64,000 bases of DNA from Gracilimonas sp. (GTDB lineage Bacteria > Bacteroidota > Rhodothermia > Balneolales > Balneolaceae), in the NCBI GenBank assembly GCA_022450045.1, contig JAKURD010000006.1, forward strand, positions 1 to 64,000, given 5' to 3'. Shown one piece after another: positions 17,861 to 27,533 of this stretch. The notes under the pieces were generated by a model. That model was not told where the DNA came from. It did no database searches and worked only from the letters and a program-made list of their open reading frames with translations. Within the stretch, counting starts at the first letter, position 1, and each line of letters starts with the position of its first letter. The translations under genes were made by a program, and so were the position numbers.

Positions 17861-18673
17861 ATGATAAAATTTAGTAACGGAAATATCCATTTTAGGTTAT
17901 TTAAAAATAAATCCTTAGGCAGTGATTATATTTTTGAGTTGATTCATTCAAAAATTGATAGAAATAATTTGCTTTCAAAATCAACTGTTCTTGGTTTGGC
18001 TACCGGCGAATCTCCAAAAAAGATTTATGAAAAATTGATAACCTGCCATGATAAAGAAGGGCTATCATTTAGGAATGTTATTACCTTTAATTTAGATGAA
18101 TACTATCCAATTAACCCGGAAAGCCAAAACAGTTACCATCACTATATGTTTGAAAACCTTTTTAAGCACATAGATATTGATCCGGAAAATATATTCATAC
18201 CAAATGGTATGCTCGAACTTGATGCTATTCCGGATCATTGTGAGACTTTTGAACATAAGATTGAGGAATTTGGAGGAATAGATCTTCAATTACTGGGGGT
18301 TGGAAGTAATGGCCATATTGGGTTTAATGAACCTGGGTCAGTTATAAATTCTAAAACAAGATTGGTTCAATTAGACCATAGAACAAGATTGGATACGGCA
18401 GAAAAATTTGGGGGACTGGGTAATACCCCTGAGTATGCCATCACAATGGGTATAAAAACAATATTAAAGGCAAAAAAAATTGTTTGTATGGCTTGGGGAA
18501 CTTCTAAAGCACAAGCAATTTCACAATTATTTAATGAAGGAATTACAGATAAGTGGCCCGTAACATTTCTAAAAGAACATCCGCAAGTTGAATTGGTATT
18601 AGATGAAGGGGCTGCATCTCTTATTAATCCTGGGTTTTTAAAAAAGAAGATTTCGTTAACAAATAATAAATAG
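17861..18673 (+). CDS. nagB: Glucosamine-6-phosphate deaminase
   Basis: NagB converts glucosamine-6-phosphate to fructose-6-phosphate and ammonia, the last step of amino-sugar catabolism and the reverse of GlmS flux. The 270-residue protein has LATGESPKKIYEKL (phosphate loop, about 46-59), FNLDEYYP with the catalytic Asp, LGVGSNGHIGFNEPGS with the ring-opening His, and the late CMAWGTSKAQA helix. It starts the degradative gene set and is followed after 8 bases by an exported deacetylase. Confidence 0.95.
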   Translation: MIKFSNGNIHFRLFKNKSLGSDYIFELIHSKIDRNNLLSKSTVLGLATGESPKKIYEKLITCHDKEGLSFRNVITFNLDEYYPINPESQNSYHHYMFENLFKHIDIDPENIFIPNGMLELDAIPDHCETFEHKIEEFGGIDLQLLGVGSNGHIGFNEPGSVINSKTRLVQLDHRTRLDTAEKFGGLGNTPEYAITMGIKTILKAKKIVCMAWGTSKAQAISQLFNEGITDKWPVTFLKEHPQVELVLDEGAASLINPGFLKKKISLTNNK

Positions 18674-18681
18674 AAAAAACA

Positions 18682-19548
18682 ATGAATAGAATAAAAATAC
18701 TGCTTGTTGCTTTCATGTTAACGCCATTTTTACTGATGGCGCAGCCTGAAACACCGGTAGAAGAATGGACAGGTAGAACTGTATTATTTATAGGGGCTCA
18801 TCCAGATGATGACGGTGGATCTCATGGTACAATGGCTACACTTCAAGCCAATGGTAATGATGTATATGTAATGCTTTTGACAACGGGAAATGTAGGTACC
18901 AGTGATCCTGCTATGACGCGTGACAGACTATCTAAGATTCGCAGACAAGAAGAAGTGGATGCTTTAAAAGAGTTAGGAATACCTGAAGAAAACTACATCA
19001 ATTTAGGTTATACAGACGGTATGTTAGAGTTTGCGGATCGGGAAGAAGTGGTAAAACAGATCGTTTGGTGGATAAGAAAACTGAAACCCACTACACTCAT
19101 GGCTTTTGATCCAGGCTATGGTTATCAGCAGTGGCATAAAACAGACCACCGCACAGCTTCATATTTGGCAGTGGATGCTGCCCGTGCAGCTGAATGGCGA
19201 TTGATTTTCCCAAGCCAGATTATCAATGAAGGCTTGGAAGAGCATTCAGTGACTGATTATCTTTTCTACAGTACAACAGGACCTAATGATAATACCTGGG
19301 TAGACATTTCAGATTTTGCTGAAAATAAAGTTCGTTCTTTAAGTAAGTATGTGAGCCAATTTACATCTGCTTTTAGCAATTATACGGGTCCAAATTTGGA
19401 AGACTTACCCGGTAATGAAGGGGAAGAGTTTCTTGAGCGTATGCGAGGCAGAGTGTTTGAACGTGGCTCTCGTGACGGCAAGCCCATGGAAAGTTTTAGA
19501 TATTATAAAGGCAATCCAGATGGAGCAGGTTCAAGAAGAGATTGGTAG
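18682..19548 (+). CDS. Exported PIG-L (LmbE) family deacetylase
   Basis: The 288-residue protein begins with a cleavable signal peptide ending LLMAQ and then shows the zinc signature AHPDDDGGSHG (about 39-49) of LmbE/PIG-L N-acetylglucosaminyl deacetylases. A downstream DHRTA provides the third zinc ligand. The family removes acetyl groups from N-acetylglucosamine-containing compounds. Export places it in the periplasm or outside. It is 8 bases after nagB, so the two are probably co-transcribed. The exact substrate is inferred. Confidence 0.85.
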   Translation: MNRIKILLVAFMLTPFLLMAQPETPVEEWTGRTVLFIGAHPDDDGGSHGTMATLQANGNDVYVMLLTTGNVGTSDPAMTRDRLSKIRRQEEVDALKELGIPEENYINLGYTDGMLEFADREEVVKQIVWWIRKLKPTTLMAFDPGYGYQQWHKTDHRTASYLAVDAARAAEWRLIFPSQIINEGLEEHSVTDYLFYSTTGPNDNTWVDISDFAENKVRSLSKYVSQFTSAFSNYTGPNLEDLPGNEGEEFLERMRGRVFERGSRDGKPMESFRYYKGNPDGAGSRRDW

Positions 19549-19572
19549 TTCGCTGATTTATTCGTAATTGAG

Positions 19573-19606
19573 TAGCAGCGGGTATGATCATTCTCGCTGC
19601 TATTTC
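19573..19606 (+). terminator. Probable terminator after the nagB-deacetylase pair
   Basis: The stem TAGCAGCG (19573-19580) / CGCTGCTA (19595-19602) is followed by a weak T run. It lies 25 bases after the deacetylase stop and separates it from the sigma factor gene. Confidence 0.5.
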
Positions 19607-19691
19607 TATATATGATTGTATATGACCTCCAATACTTTACCAAAAATTGAATTATTTAAATTGAGTGTATCTATTGTAAATATTAAATAAG

Positions 19692-20312
19692 ATGTTTTTA
19701 GCTTTTGCCTTTCAAGACCAAAATTCAATGAATGATCTAAATGATATAGATCTTGTGGCATTGATACGTGAAGGAAATGAAAAAGCATTTGAGTGTTTGT
19801 TTTTCAAATATCATGTTGAGCTAAGTAGATTCGCAATTAGTATTACGAAATCCAGAGAATTTGCACGAGATGTTGTACAAGATGTGTTCCTCAAAATCTG
19901 GAGGAATCGGGAGAATTGGGAGGTTACTGTATGTGTAAGAGTCTATCTTTTTCAATCAGTAAAAAATCAAGCCCTCAATCTGTTAGAAAAGCAAAATTCA
20001 CAGCTTAGAGTCGTAAGTGGATTTCGGTCTGAGATGGAAAGTTTGGCATTATTTGGAACGCCTAATGCTAAAAGCAATGACGGATTAACTGATGTTCAGC
20101 GTTATTCTATAAAGCAAATTTGGGCTATTGTAGAAAACATGCCGGAAAGAAGGAGAATGGTTTTCGAGTTGAATAGACGTCAGGGGCTGTCGTATAAAGA
20201 AATAGCTAAAGTTCTTGATATAACTAGAAAAACAGTTGAAAATCATATAGCAAACGCCTTGCAAGATATCCGTGATCAAATACTATTAAAGGACATATTT
20301 GAAAAAAATTGA
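19692..20312 (+). CDS. ECF-type RNA polymerase sigma factor (PUL-associated)
   Basis: The product has 206 residues with sigma region 2 (ALIREGNEKAFECLFFKYH ... DVVQDVFLKIWRN, about 20-80) and region 4 helix-turn-helix (RRQGLSYKEIAKVLDITRKT, about 160-182). The start may instead be the ATG at 19728 (MNDLNDIDLVALIREG), which gives the length usual for this family. It is followed by fecR and susC, the standard trans-envelope signalling order in Bacteroidota, so it should activate the susCD operon when its anti-sigma partner is released. Confidence 0.9.
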   Translation: MFLAFAFQDQNSMNDLNDIDLVALIREGNEKAFECLFFKYHVELSRFAISITKSREFARDVVQDVFLKIWRNRENWEVTVCVRVYLFQSVKNQALNLLEKQNSQLRVVSGFRSEMESLALFGTPNAKSNDGLTDVQRYSIKQIWAIVENMPERRRMVFELNRRQGLSYKEIAKVLDITRKTVENHIANALQDIRDQILLKDIFEKN

Positions 20313-20389
20313 ATTACCCTTAGGGGTACGAAGAATTGGACTTGTCTTATTATATAGAATAAAGAAATAAATGTAACCAGGTTTAAACT

Positions 20390-21421
20390 TTGAATATAGA
20401 ACTACTTTCAAAATATTTGGCTGAAGAATGCTCTAAAGCTGAAAAAGAATCAGTTGATAAATGGCTTTCTGAAAGTGCCGATAATCAGGATTATTTGAAA
20501 AACTTAAAAAATCTTTGGGAGCTTTCTTCGAAAAATTATCCTCCAAACACGCTTTTTAATACGGAAGCTGATTGGGCTGTTCTGAAAAACAGAATGTATG
20601 ATGAAGGCATTGTTGGTAATATAAAGACTACGGCAAGCCGAAGTAAGTTTTCTTTGAATTCTACCTGGTCTGTAGTACTTCGTGTAGCTGCAATATTTTT
20701 GATAGCAGGGCTTTTTGGTTTATATACCATTAAGTCGATTTATGTACCTGTTGAAGAAACTGATAACAAGACACAGAAAGAAATTTCAATGTCGAAGGGT
20801 AAGCGTGGCGGGGTGACCTTATCTGATGGGACAAAAGTATATCTGAATGCCGATAGTCGAATTTCAATACCAACCGTTTTTAGTGCTGATTCCAGAGAAG
20901 TTTACCTTGAAGGAGAGGCCTATTTTGATGTGGTAAAGAACCCAAATAAGCCATTTGTTATAAATACTAATGGGGCTGTAATTCAGGTTCTGGGGACTTC
21001 TTTTGTGGTAAAAAATTATTCAGACGATAAAACAGTACAGACTGTAGTCGAAAGTGGTGTAGTATCATTCAGGCGGGCAAACTCTGAAATGAATGATGGC
21101 ATAATTTTGACCAAAGGTAAGCTTGCACGGTTAGACTTGTCAAATAGTAGTATAACCACAGAAAATGTCGAAAATATAGATCTATACCTGAGTTGGAAAA
21201 GAGGTGAGTTAAAATTCAATGATGTTGCAATGTCTGAAGTTGCGAAACAATTGGAGCGCAGGTATGACATGACGATTGTATTTGAGTCAGATTCTATAAA
21301 AGACATGCATTTAACCGCTGAATTAAAAAGTAAGAGCATGGATAACGTGATCCGTACAATTGCTACTTCATTAGATCTTAAATATAAAATTAGTAAGGAC
21401 AAAATTACTTTCAATAAATAA
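20390..21421 (+). CDS. FecR-family anti-sigma factor
   Basis: Starts at a TTG codon. The 343 residues contain a cytoplasmic DUF4880-like region (LLSKYLAEECSKAEKESVDKWL ..), one membrane helix (about 100-118; VVLRVAAIFLIAGLFGLYTI) and a periplasmic FecR domain with KRGGVTLSDGTKVYLNADSRI and YLEGEAYFDVVKN, then the C-terminal secretin/TonB-short-like part. It would hold the upstream ECF sigma factor until the STN domain of the downstream SusC signals substrate binding. Spacing of 77 bases from the sigma gene implies co-transcription. Confidence 0.92.
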   Translation: MNIELLSKYLAEECSKAEKESVDKWLSESADNQDYLKNLKNLWELSSKNYPPNTLFNTEADWAVLKNRMYDEGIVGNIKTTASRSKFSLNSTWSVVLRVAAIFLIAGLFGLYTIKSIYVPVEETDNKTQKEISMSKGKRGGVTLSDGTKVYLNADSRISIPTVFSADSREVYLEGEAYFDVVKNPNKPFVINTNGAVIQVLGTSFVVKNYSDDKTVQTVVESGVVSFRRANSEMNDGIILTKGKLARLDLSNSSITTENVENIDLYLSWKRGELKFNDVAMSEVAKQLERRYDMTIVFESDSIKDMHLTAELKSKSMDNVIRTIATSLDLKYKISKDKITFNK

Positions 21422-21465
21422 ATCTTTAAATAACATAAATTTAAAGCATTTTTTAAAGATAAAAT

Positions 21466-21478
21466 TGGAAGCGCTTTT
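21466..21478. promoter_or_regulatory. Possible operator (AAGCGCTT palindrome) upstream of susC
   Basis: The perfect 8-bp palindrome AAGCGCTT (21469-21476), within TTGGAAGCGCTTTTA, lies 38 bases before the susC start. It resembles operators of LacI-family sugar regulators. No such regulator is encoded in this window, so the assignment is tentative. Confidence 0.25.
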
Positions 21479-21513
21479 ATAACAAGAACAAAAACCAGCT
21501 ATAGAGGACACGG

Positions 21514-24500
21514 ATGAGAACATTTGTTACAAAAACAGTAAGGATTGCAATATCATATATGTTACTTGGTATTGTAGTACTTCATTTTGGTAATACTACA
21601 AATGCAAAAGCACAACTGATTACATCTCTTTCGAATAGTGTACAGACAATTTCAAGTCAGTACTATTCAGTTAAATTGTATTCCAATAGTATTCCAGAAT
21701 TAAGGAAGAAGATTACATTAAATGAAGAAAACGTCCCTCTTGGTGACGTACTAAAGTTAATTTCTGATAAATCAAAACTTGGAATAGCTTTGAATTCAGA
21801 TTTAGAAGCACTGTCTAAAACTATTTCTGTACATCTTACAGATGTAAGTGTTTCAGATGCTTTACAATATGTATTGCTCGATTCCGGTTACGAACCAGTA
21901 GTTTCCAACACCAGAGAGATCATGCTGATTGAAAGCCGTTCTTTAATGAATGAGCTTGATCAAATTGTGAAAGACATTTCCGGAGTTGTTCGTGACTCAC
22001 AAACCGGAGAAACTTTGCCGGCAGTTAATGTTTCTGTTGATGGTACCAACATTGGTACTGCAACAAATGCAGATGGGGAGTTCGAACTGACAGTTCCCGA
22101 TGATGCTGAGATATTAGTATTCCGTTTTGTGGGATACAAAACACAAGAGGTGATGATAGGTGACCAAGACTATTTTGAAGTCGATCTGGTCTATGATCTT
22201 GTGCAATTTGAGGATGTTGTTGTTGTTGGATATGGTACACAGCAAAGGACAGAAGTTACAGGTTCCGTAACATCCATAAGAACTGAAGAAATCAATAATA
22301 TTCCAGTCTCAAGTTTTGAAAATGCACTTCAAGGCAGAATGGCCGGAGTTAATGTAGCAGAATCAACAGGTGAGCCGGGCGCTTCTCCGCAAATTTTGAT
22401 CCGTGGAACAGGTTCTATCTCTGCCGGCAATGATCCATTATATGTAGTTGATGGAGTCCCTATTTCTAACAGCACGAATCTTCAGGCGAATATTGGAAGC
22501 CAAAGAGCCTCTTTTCAGCCACCTAAGGCAAACCCACTGGCAACAATTAACCCAAGAGATATTGAATCCATTGAGGTTTTAAAAGATGCTTCAGCAGCTG
22601 CTATTTATGGATCCAGAGGATCTAACGGTGTTGTTCTTATAACAACTAAAAAAGGTACTTCAGGTCTCCCCCAGGTTTCTTTTAACAGTTATATAGGAAG
22701 TTCTTCGGTATTCAACCAGCCAGATTTAATGAACGCTGAGGAATTGATAGCATATACCAAAGATTCACGAAATAATAATTATCTGCAGGATATTGAGATG
22801 GGAGATGCTCCTGCTAATCCTAATTATGATCGGGATACCAATACAGGGCGGCCAAACGTAGCTAATTATTTGATTCCAGAACAATATGTGGCTTGGGATG
22901 GTACGGATACCGATTGGCTGGATCTTATCTTCAGTCCGGCAGTGATGCAGAATTATGACCTTTCCGTAGGTGGTGGGACAGATATTACCAGATACTTTCT
23001 TTCTGCTGGTTACCTGAATCAAGAAGGGGTTTTAGACGGTTCAGCTTTTGATCGTTATACCTTAAAGTTAAACCTGACACAGGATATGAGTGACAGATTT
23101 ACCATTGGTACTTCGATCAATGCTGCTTTAACTCAGCATGACAGGCTGCCTGCTAATGCGCCTTACTTTGGGTCCCCTCCGGGAATTGTATATTCTGCAA
23201 TGGTTCATTCGCCGGTAGTGGCCCCTTATAACCCGGATGGAACTATAAACCAGCTGAATAACCAGTCATACCTGGGTGGCGGTACAACTACTGCAAGTAA
23301 CCCGCTTGCCATTATGGAGTTTATAAGTGAGGACATTAAGAATAATCGGGTTTTTGGTAATTTTTATGGTGATTTCAATGTCAATGAGAACCTGACATTT
23401 AAGTCTTTGATTGGTTATGATCTAAATAATTTTAAACAATCATTTTACAGAGGAACTGAATTTCTTTACAGAAATCAGACTACTCCGCAGCCTTATGCAC
23501 AGAGCAGCTCAGGTGATAGCTTTAATTGGTTATGGGAAAACACACTTAACTATGTGAAGTCCTTTGGGGAAGACCATAGTTTGAATGCCGTTGTTGGGTA
23601 CACCGCTCAAAAGCAAACGGATAACCGAACTGTTATTGTAGCCCAGGATTTTACCGATGATCAGGTTAAAACTATTAATGGTGGTATTATCACCGGTGGT
23701 GATGAAATTAAGGAAGAATGGAGTTTAGTTTCATCCCTTGCCCGTGTTAATTACGTGTACAAAGACAGGTACTTGTTTACAGGTACCGTTCGTGCTGATC
23801 GCTCATCAAGATTTGGTAGTGAAAATCAAACCGGTGTGTTTCCATCATTCTCGGTGGGATGGAGAGCAACCCAGGAATCATTTTTAGCAGATATTGAGGC
23901 TATAAATGAGCTGAAGTTCAGAGGTAGTTACGGTGTAACCGGTAATTTTGAGATTCCCAATTATGGATCGATCGGATTGTTAGGTGAAGCCAATTATCCA
24001 TTTTCAGGAAGTGAGAACATTGGAGTTGCCCCAAGAACAATCGGTAATGATGAACTCACCTGGGAAACAACGTATCAGGTTAATCTTGGTATCGACTATG
24101 CTTTCCTTGATAGTCGGATTTACGGTTCGTTTGATGTATATGAGAGTACTACCGAAGATCTTTTACTTATGGTAAATATTCCTGCATCAACAGGCTTTGA
24201 AACAGCACTAACTAATATTGGTGAGGTTGAGAACAGAGGTATCGAATTTGCTATCACTTCAAGAAACTTCTCAGGTGATTTCCAATGGGCAACTGATTTT
24301 AATATTGCCGCAAACCGCAATAAGGTATTGAAATTAGGTCCTGAAGGAGATCCAATTTTAAGTTCCGGTGCAGCCGGTAACCGTCATATAACTCGTATTG
24401 GTGACCCAATCGGTAGTTATTACGGATACGTAGTTGATGGTATTTATCAAAATCAGGCAGAGATTGATAATGCACCTGACGACAGGATGGCTCCTGCTCC

Positions 24501-25092
24501 ACGCCCCGGCGACTTCAGGTTTAAAGATGTGAACGGTGACGGTATCATTGATGCAGAAGATCGCACAGTGATTGGAAGCTATCATCCCGACTATACCTAT
24601 GGAATTACAAACAGATTTAATTACAAAGGTGTTGATCTGAGTATTTTCATTCAGGGAGTTCAAGGACGGGATGTGTTGAACTTGACTTCTCGTCACCTTC
24701 TGAACGGTGAAGCTAATTTTAACTCATATGCTGCACTTAATGATCGTTGGATTTCTGAATCACAACCAGGGAATGGGGAACATCCAAGGGCTGACCGTAA
24801 TTCAGCGGCTCATGGTAATAACAACCGAATCTCTTCTTATCAGGTACAAGATGGAAGTTATTTGAAGATTAAGAATATAACGTTAGGATATACTTTACCA
24901 GTTTCATGGGTTGAAGGCATATTTAGGTCAGCTCGCTTTTATGCGTCTGCTACCAACGTGGCTATGTTTACGGATTATATAGGATTTAATCCCGAGGTAA
25001 GCCTGCAAACTAACAGTTTGACACCGGGTGAAGATTATGGTGCTTATCCATTATCAAGAACATTCCAATTCGGTATTAACCTCGACTTTTAA
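21514..25092 (+). CDS. SusC/RagA-type TonB-dependent transporter with STN domain
   Basis: This 1192-residue outer-membrane importer has, in order, a signal peptide (to about 35), an STN domain (about 65-135; PLGDVLKLISDKSKLGIALN), a carboxypeptidase-like regulatory domain (about 155-220; GVVRDSQTGETLPAVNVSV), the plug (VVVGYGTQQRTEVTGSVTSI ... RGTGSISAGNDPLYVVDG) and the 22-strand barrel ending in aromatic-hydrophobic FQFGINLDF. The STN domain is what lets such receptors signal to FecR. With SusD it takes up an oligosaccharide, here probably containing amino sugar to judge by the neighbours. Confidence 0.96.
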   Translation: MRTFVTKTVRIAISYMLLGIVVLHFGNTTNAKAQLITSLSNSVQTISSQYYSVKLYSNSIPELRKKITLNEENVPLGDVLKLISDKSKLGIALNSDLEALSKTISVHLTDVSVSDALQYVLLDSGYEPVVSNTREIMLIESRSLMNELDQIVKDISGVVRDSQTGETLPAVNVSVDGTNIGTATNADGEFELTVPDDAEILVFRFVGYKTQEVMIGDQDYFEVDLVYDLVQFEDVVVVGYGTQQRTEVTGSVTSIRTEEINNIPVSSFENALQGRMAGVNVAESTGEPGASPQILIRGTGSISAGNDPLYVVDGVPISNSTNLQANIGSQRASFQPPKANPLATINPRDIESIEVLKDASAAAIYGSRGSNGVVLITTKKGTSGLPQVSFNSYIGSSSVFNQPDLMNAEELIAYTKDSRNNNYLQDIEMGDAPANPNYDRDTNTGRPNVANYLIPEQYVAWDGTDTDWLDLIFSPAVMQNYDLSVGGGTDITRYFLSAGYLNQEGVLDGSAFDRYTLKLNLTQDMSDRFTIGTSINAALTQHDRLPANAPYFGSPPGIVYSAMVHSPVVAPYNPDGTINQLNNQSYLGGGTTTASNPLAIMEFISEDIKNNRVFGNFYGDFNVNENLTFKSLIGYDLNNFKQSFYRGTEFLYRNQTTPQPYAQSSSGDSFNWLWENTLNYVKSFGEDHSLNAVVGYTAQKQTDNRTVIVAQDFTDDQVKTINGGIITGGDEIKEEWSLVSSLARVNYVYKDRYLFTGTVRADRSSRFGSENQTGVFPSFSVGWRATQESFLADIEAINELKFRGSYGVTGNFEIPNYGSIGLLGEANYPFSGSENIGVAPRTIGNDELTWETTYQVNLGIDYAFLDSRIYGSFDVYESTTEDLLLMVNIPASTGFETALTNIGEVENRGIEFAITSRNFSGDFQWATDFNIAANRNKVLKLGPEGDPILSSGAAGNRHITRIGDPIGSYYGYVVDGIYQNQAEIDNAPDDRMAPAPRPGDFRFKDVNGDGIIDAEDRTVIGSYHPDYTYGITNRFNYKGVDLSIFIQGVQGRDVLNLTSRHLLNGEANFNSYAALNDRWISESQPGNGEHPRADRNSAAHGNNNRISSYQVQDGSYLKIKNITLGYTLPVSWVEGIFRSARFYASATNVAMFTDYIGFNPEVSLQTNSLTPGEDYGAYPLSRTFQFGINLDF

Positions 25093-25120
25093 TCAGAATT
25101 TTATAAAAAGGACAATAACC

Positions 25121-26500
25121 ATGAAAAAACTATATTTAATACTTCTTCTTCCACTTTTGTTTGTCTCTTGCGGAGAAGACTTTACAAGCTTAAGTCCAAT
25201 ATCGGAACGGAATGCTCAAAACTTCTATGAAACTCAGGGAGATTTTGAAGTAGCCATTACCGGGGCTTATGATGCACTTCAAAGCAATGGAACCTTTGGA
25301 GTAAATTATGTACTGATGTTAGAAATGAGAGCAGATAATGGTGCAAACGGTGGTGGGGCAACAGGTCTTGCCGCTACCTTGCAACAGTTAGATGATTTCG
25401 AAGAAATATCAACAGCCAGTGAGCTGGAAACAACATGGAATCAGTCTTACGAAGGAATAGGCAGGGCAAATACAATTATTGCCCGTATTGATGATGTTGA
25501 TTTCACTGACAGTAATTTGAAAAATCAAATTAAAGGGGAAGCTCTCTTTATACGATCTTTACTTTACTATAATATGGCCGTTATTTTTGGCAACATTCCT
25601 GAGCAGTTTGAAGAAGTAACATCCCCAAATGTAGAGATAAATCAAGTACCTGCATCGGCTATCTTTGACCGCATTGCTTCTGATTTAGAAGAAGCTGAAG
25701 GGCTTTTGCCTCCAGTTGCAGAAGGGGGGCGCGCTACTGAATATGCGGCCGCTGCTTTACTTGGAAGAGTACATCTGCAAGCCGGAAATCCGGGTGCAGC
25801 TGAAGCCCCGTTACGGAGAGTTGTGGACTCACAGCAATACGACCTTGTAGAAGACTACACCCAGCTTTGGGGTGCTTCTAACGAAGGAAATGTCGAGTCC
25901 ATTTTTGAAGTTCAATATATTTCCGGTGGTGTTGGAGAAGGGAGTGCATACACTGATATGTACACACCAAATGGTGTTGGCGGTGGAGTTGGCGGCGGCG
26001 TAGCTCCGCAAGACGTTACGGATGATATTGTTGCTCAATTTGATCCGGCCGACGAAAGATTTGAAGGAACTCTTGAACCTGATGGTGATGGGGGTTATTG
26101 GGTTGAAAAATTTGATAGTTCTCCAACAACTGCTTTTGATGCACCCAATAATTGGGTAGAGATTCGATATGCTGAGGTTCTGTTAAATTTGGCCGAAGCA
26201 ATTGGTGAGAGCTCAGAAGCTTACGACCTTATCAATGAAGTTAGGGATCGTGCTGGATTAGCTGACATTGATGGTAATACCCCAGGTACTTTTGAGGAAA
26301 AACTTCTTCAGGAACGACGTTTGGAGTTTGCATTCGAAAACAAAAGATGGCCTGATCTGTTAAGATTTGGAGTAGCTAAATCTGTAATGGCTAACCATTT
26401 AGGGATATCAGAGTCGGAAGTAACACTTCTATATCCTATTCCGCTTGGGGCAATTGATGTTGCACCAGATGAAATGACTCAAAATCCGGAACACCAATAA
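25121..26500 (+). CDS. RagB/SusD-family outer-membrane lipoprotein
   Basis: The start at 25121 (MKKLYLILLLPLLFVSCGED) gives a lipoprotein signal with the lipid-bearing Cys at 17; AAAAGGA lies just upstream. A longer frame from 25028 overlaps susC and lacks this signal. The 459-residue mature-length protein shows the SusD N-terminal region (NFYETQGDFEVAITGAYDAL) and the C-terminal helical core (VEIRYAEVLLNLAEA ... LLQERRLEFAFENKRWPDLLRFG). It caps SusC as the glycan-binding lid. A strong terminator follows. Confidence 0.95.
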   Translation: MKKLYLILLLPLLFVSCGEDFTSLSPISERNAQNFYETQGDFEVAITGAYDALQSNGTFGVNYVLMLEMRADNGANGGGATGLAATLQQLDDFEEISTASELETTWNQSYEGIGRANTIIARIDDVDFTDSNLKNQIKGEALFIRSLLYYNMAVIFGNIPEQFEEVTSPNVEINQVPASAIFDRIASDLEEAEGLLPPVAEGGRATEYAAAALLGRVHLQAGNPGAAEAPLRRVVDSQQYDLVEDYTQLWGASNEGNVESIFEVQYISGGVGEGSAYTDMYTPNGVGGGVGGGVAPQDVTDDIVAQFDPADERFEGTLEPDGDGGYWVEKFDSSPTTAFDAPNNWVEIRYAEVLLNLAEAIGESSEAYDLINEVRDRAGLADIDGNTPGTFEEKLLQERRLEFAFENKRWPDLLRFGVAKSVMANHLGISESEVTLLYPIPLGAIDVAPDEMTQNPEHQ

Positions 26501-26512
26501 ACAGTAGCTTTT

Positions 26513-26552
26513 TAGCCGGGATATTTTATTAACATATCCCGGCTATTTTTTT
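26513..26552 (+). terminator. Strong rho-independent terminator after susD
   Basis: A perfect 12-bp stem, TAGCCGGGATAT (26513-26524) with ATATCCCGGCTA (26534-26545), is followed by seven T residues. It implies that the genes from 26570 on have their own promoter or depend on readthrough. Confidence 0.9.
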
Positions 26553-26569
26553 AATCTATATCAAAATAA

Positions 26570-27475
26570 ATGAACTATTTAATATCTATTTTTTTCGCCT
26601 TGTTTTTACTTTCAATATTATTCCCGGCGAACGCTCAATTACCGGATAATGAAGATGATAGAATTCGAGTGATTGCTATTTTTGCTCATCCGGATGACGG
26701 AGATGCCAAAATGGGTGGAACTGCGGCTATGTTAGCTGAGAAAGGATATGCAGTTAAATTTCTGTCAATCACAAATGGAGATGCAGGCCACCACGAAGAA
26801 GGAGGTGGGATGCTTGCTAAACGAAGAAGAGCAGAAGCGGCTGAAGCAGGAAGAAGATTAGGTATCGACGAATATAAAGTTTTAGATAACCATGATGGGG
26901 AACTGCTGCCTGAATTACATATCAGACAGCAAGTAATAAGAGAAATTAGAGACTGGAATGCTGATGTCGTGCTGGGATTGCGTCCGAACGATTATCACCC
27001 TGATCACAGATATGCGGGTGTATTGGTCCAGGATGCTGCATATATGGTTGTGGTACCAAATGTAGCTCCCGACACTCCTCCATTAAAGAAAAACCCGGTT
27101 TTTCTGTACATGTCAGATGGATTCCAGAAACCGAATCCATTTTCTCATGACATTGTAGTTGGGATAGACGAAACATTTGAGAAAAAAGTAAATGCATTTG
27201 ATGCACATGAATCTCAGGTATATGAGTGGCTTCCATGGGTTTCAGGAAACTTAGACAAAGTACCTGAAGGTGAGGAAGAGAGAAAAGAGTTTTTAAGAAA
27301 GGGCTTTATAGGACAGATGGGTGTTTCTCCGAAACAACGAGAAGGACTTAAAAAATGGTATGGCGAAGAGAAAGCAAATTCATTCAAATATGCTGAATCA
27401 TTTGAGATTTGCGAATATGGATATCAGCCGACCGAGGAAGAGATTAGGAAGCTATTTCCAATGTTCAAAAAATAG
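26570..27475 (+). CDS. Second exported PIG-L (LmbE) family deacetylase
   Basis: The 301-residue protein has a signal peptide (to about 22, ending NAQ) and the zinc motif AHPDDGDAKMGG (about 44-55), with HPDHRYAG at about 142-149 as the distal zinc-ligand segment. It is clearly a different subfamily from the deacetylase at 18682: only the motifs match. Exported N-deacetylase of an amino sugar is the likely activity. It leads a second same-strand gene run: deacetylase, MFS transporter, ROK kinase, lipoprotein, DASS carrier. Confidence 0.85.
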   Translation: MNYLISIFFALFLLSILFPANAQLPDNEDDRIRVIAIFAHPDDGDAKMGGTAAMLAEKGYAVKFLSITNGDAGHHEEGGGMLAKRRRAEAAEAGRRLGIDEYKVLDNHDGELLPELHIRQQVIREIRDWNADVVLGLRPNDYHPDHRYAGVLVQDAAYMVVVPNVAPDTPPLKKNPVFLYMSDGFQKPNPFSHDIVVGIDETFEKKVNAFDAHESQVYEWLPWVSGNLDKVPEGEEERKEFLRKGFIGQMGVSPKQREGLKKWYGEEKANSFKYAESFEICEYGYQPTEEEIRKLFPMFKK

Positions 27476-27533
27476 CTTTTCGTTTATTTGTACTTAAACC
27501 TGAAACATTAGCACCATTTATCACATCAATATC

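Noticed and set aside
25028..25120. Upstream extension of susD into susC
   Set aside because: The extension lacks a signal peptide, whereas the ATG at 25121 gives a standard lipoprotein signal with a ribosome site.
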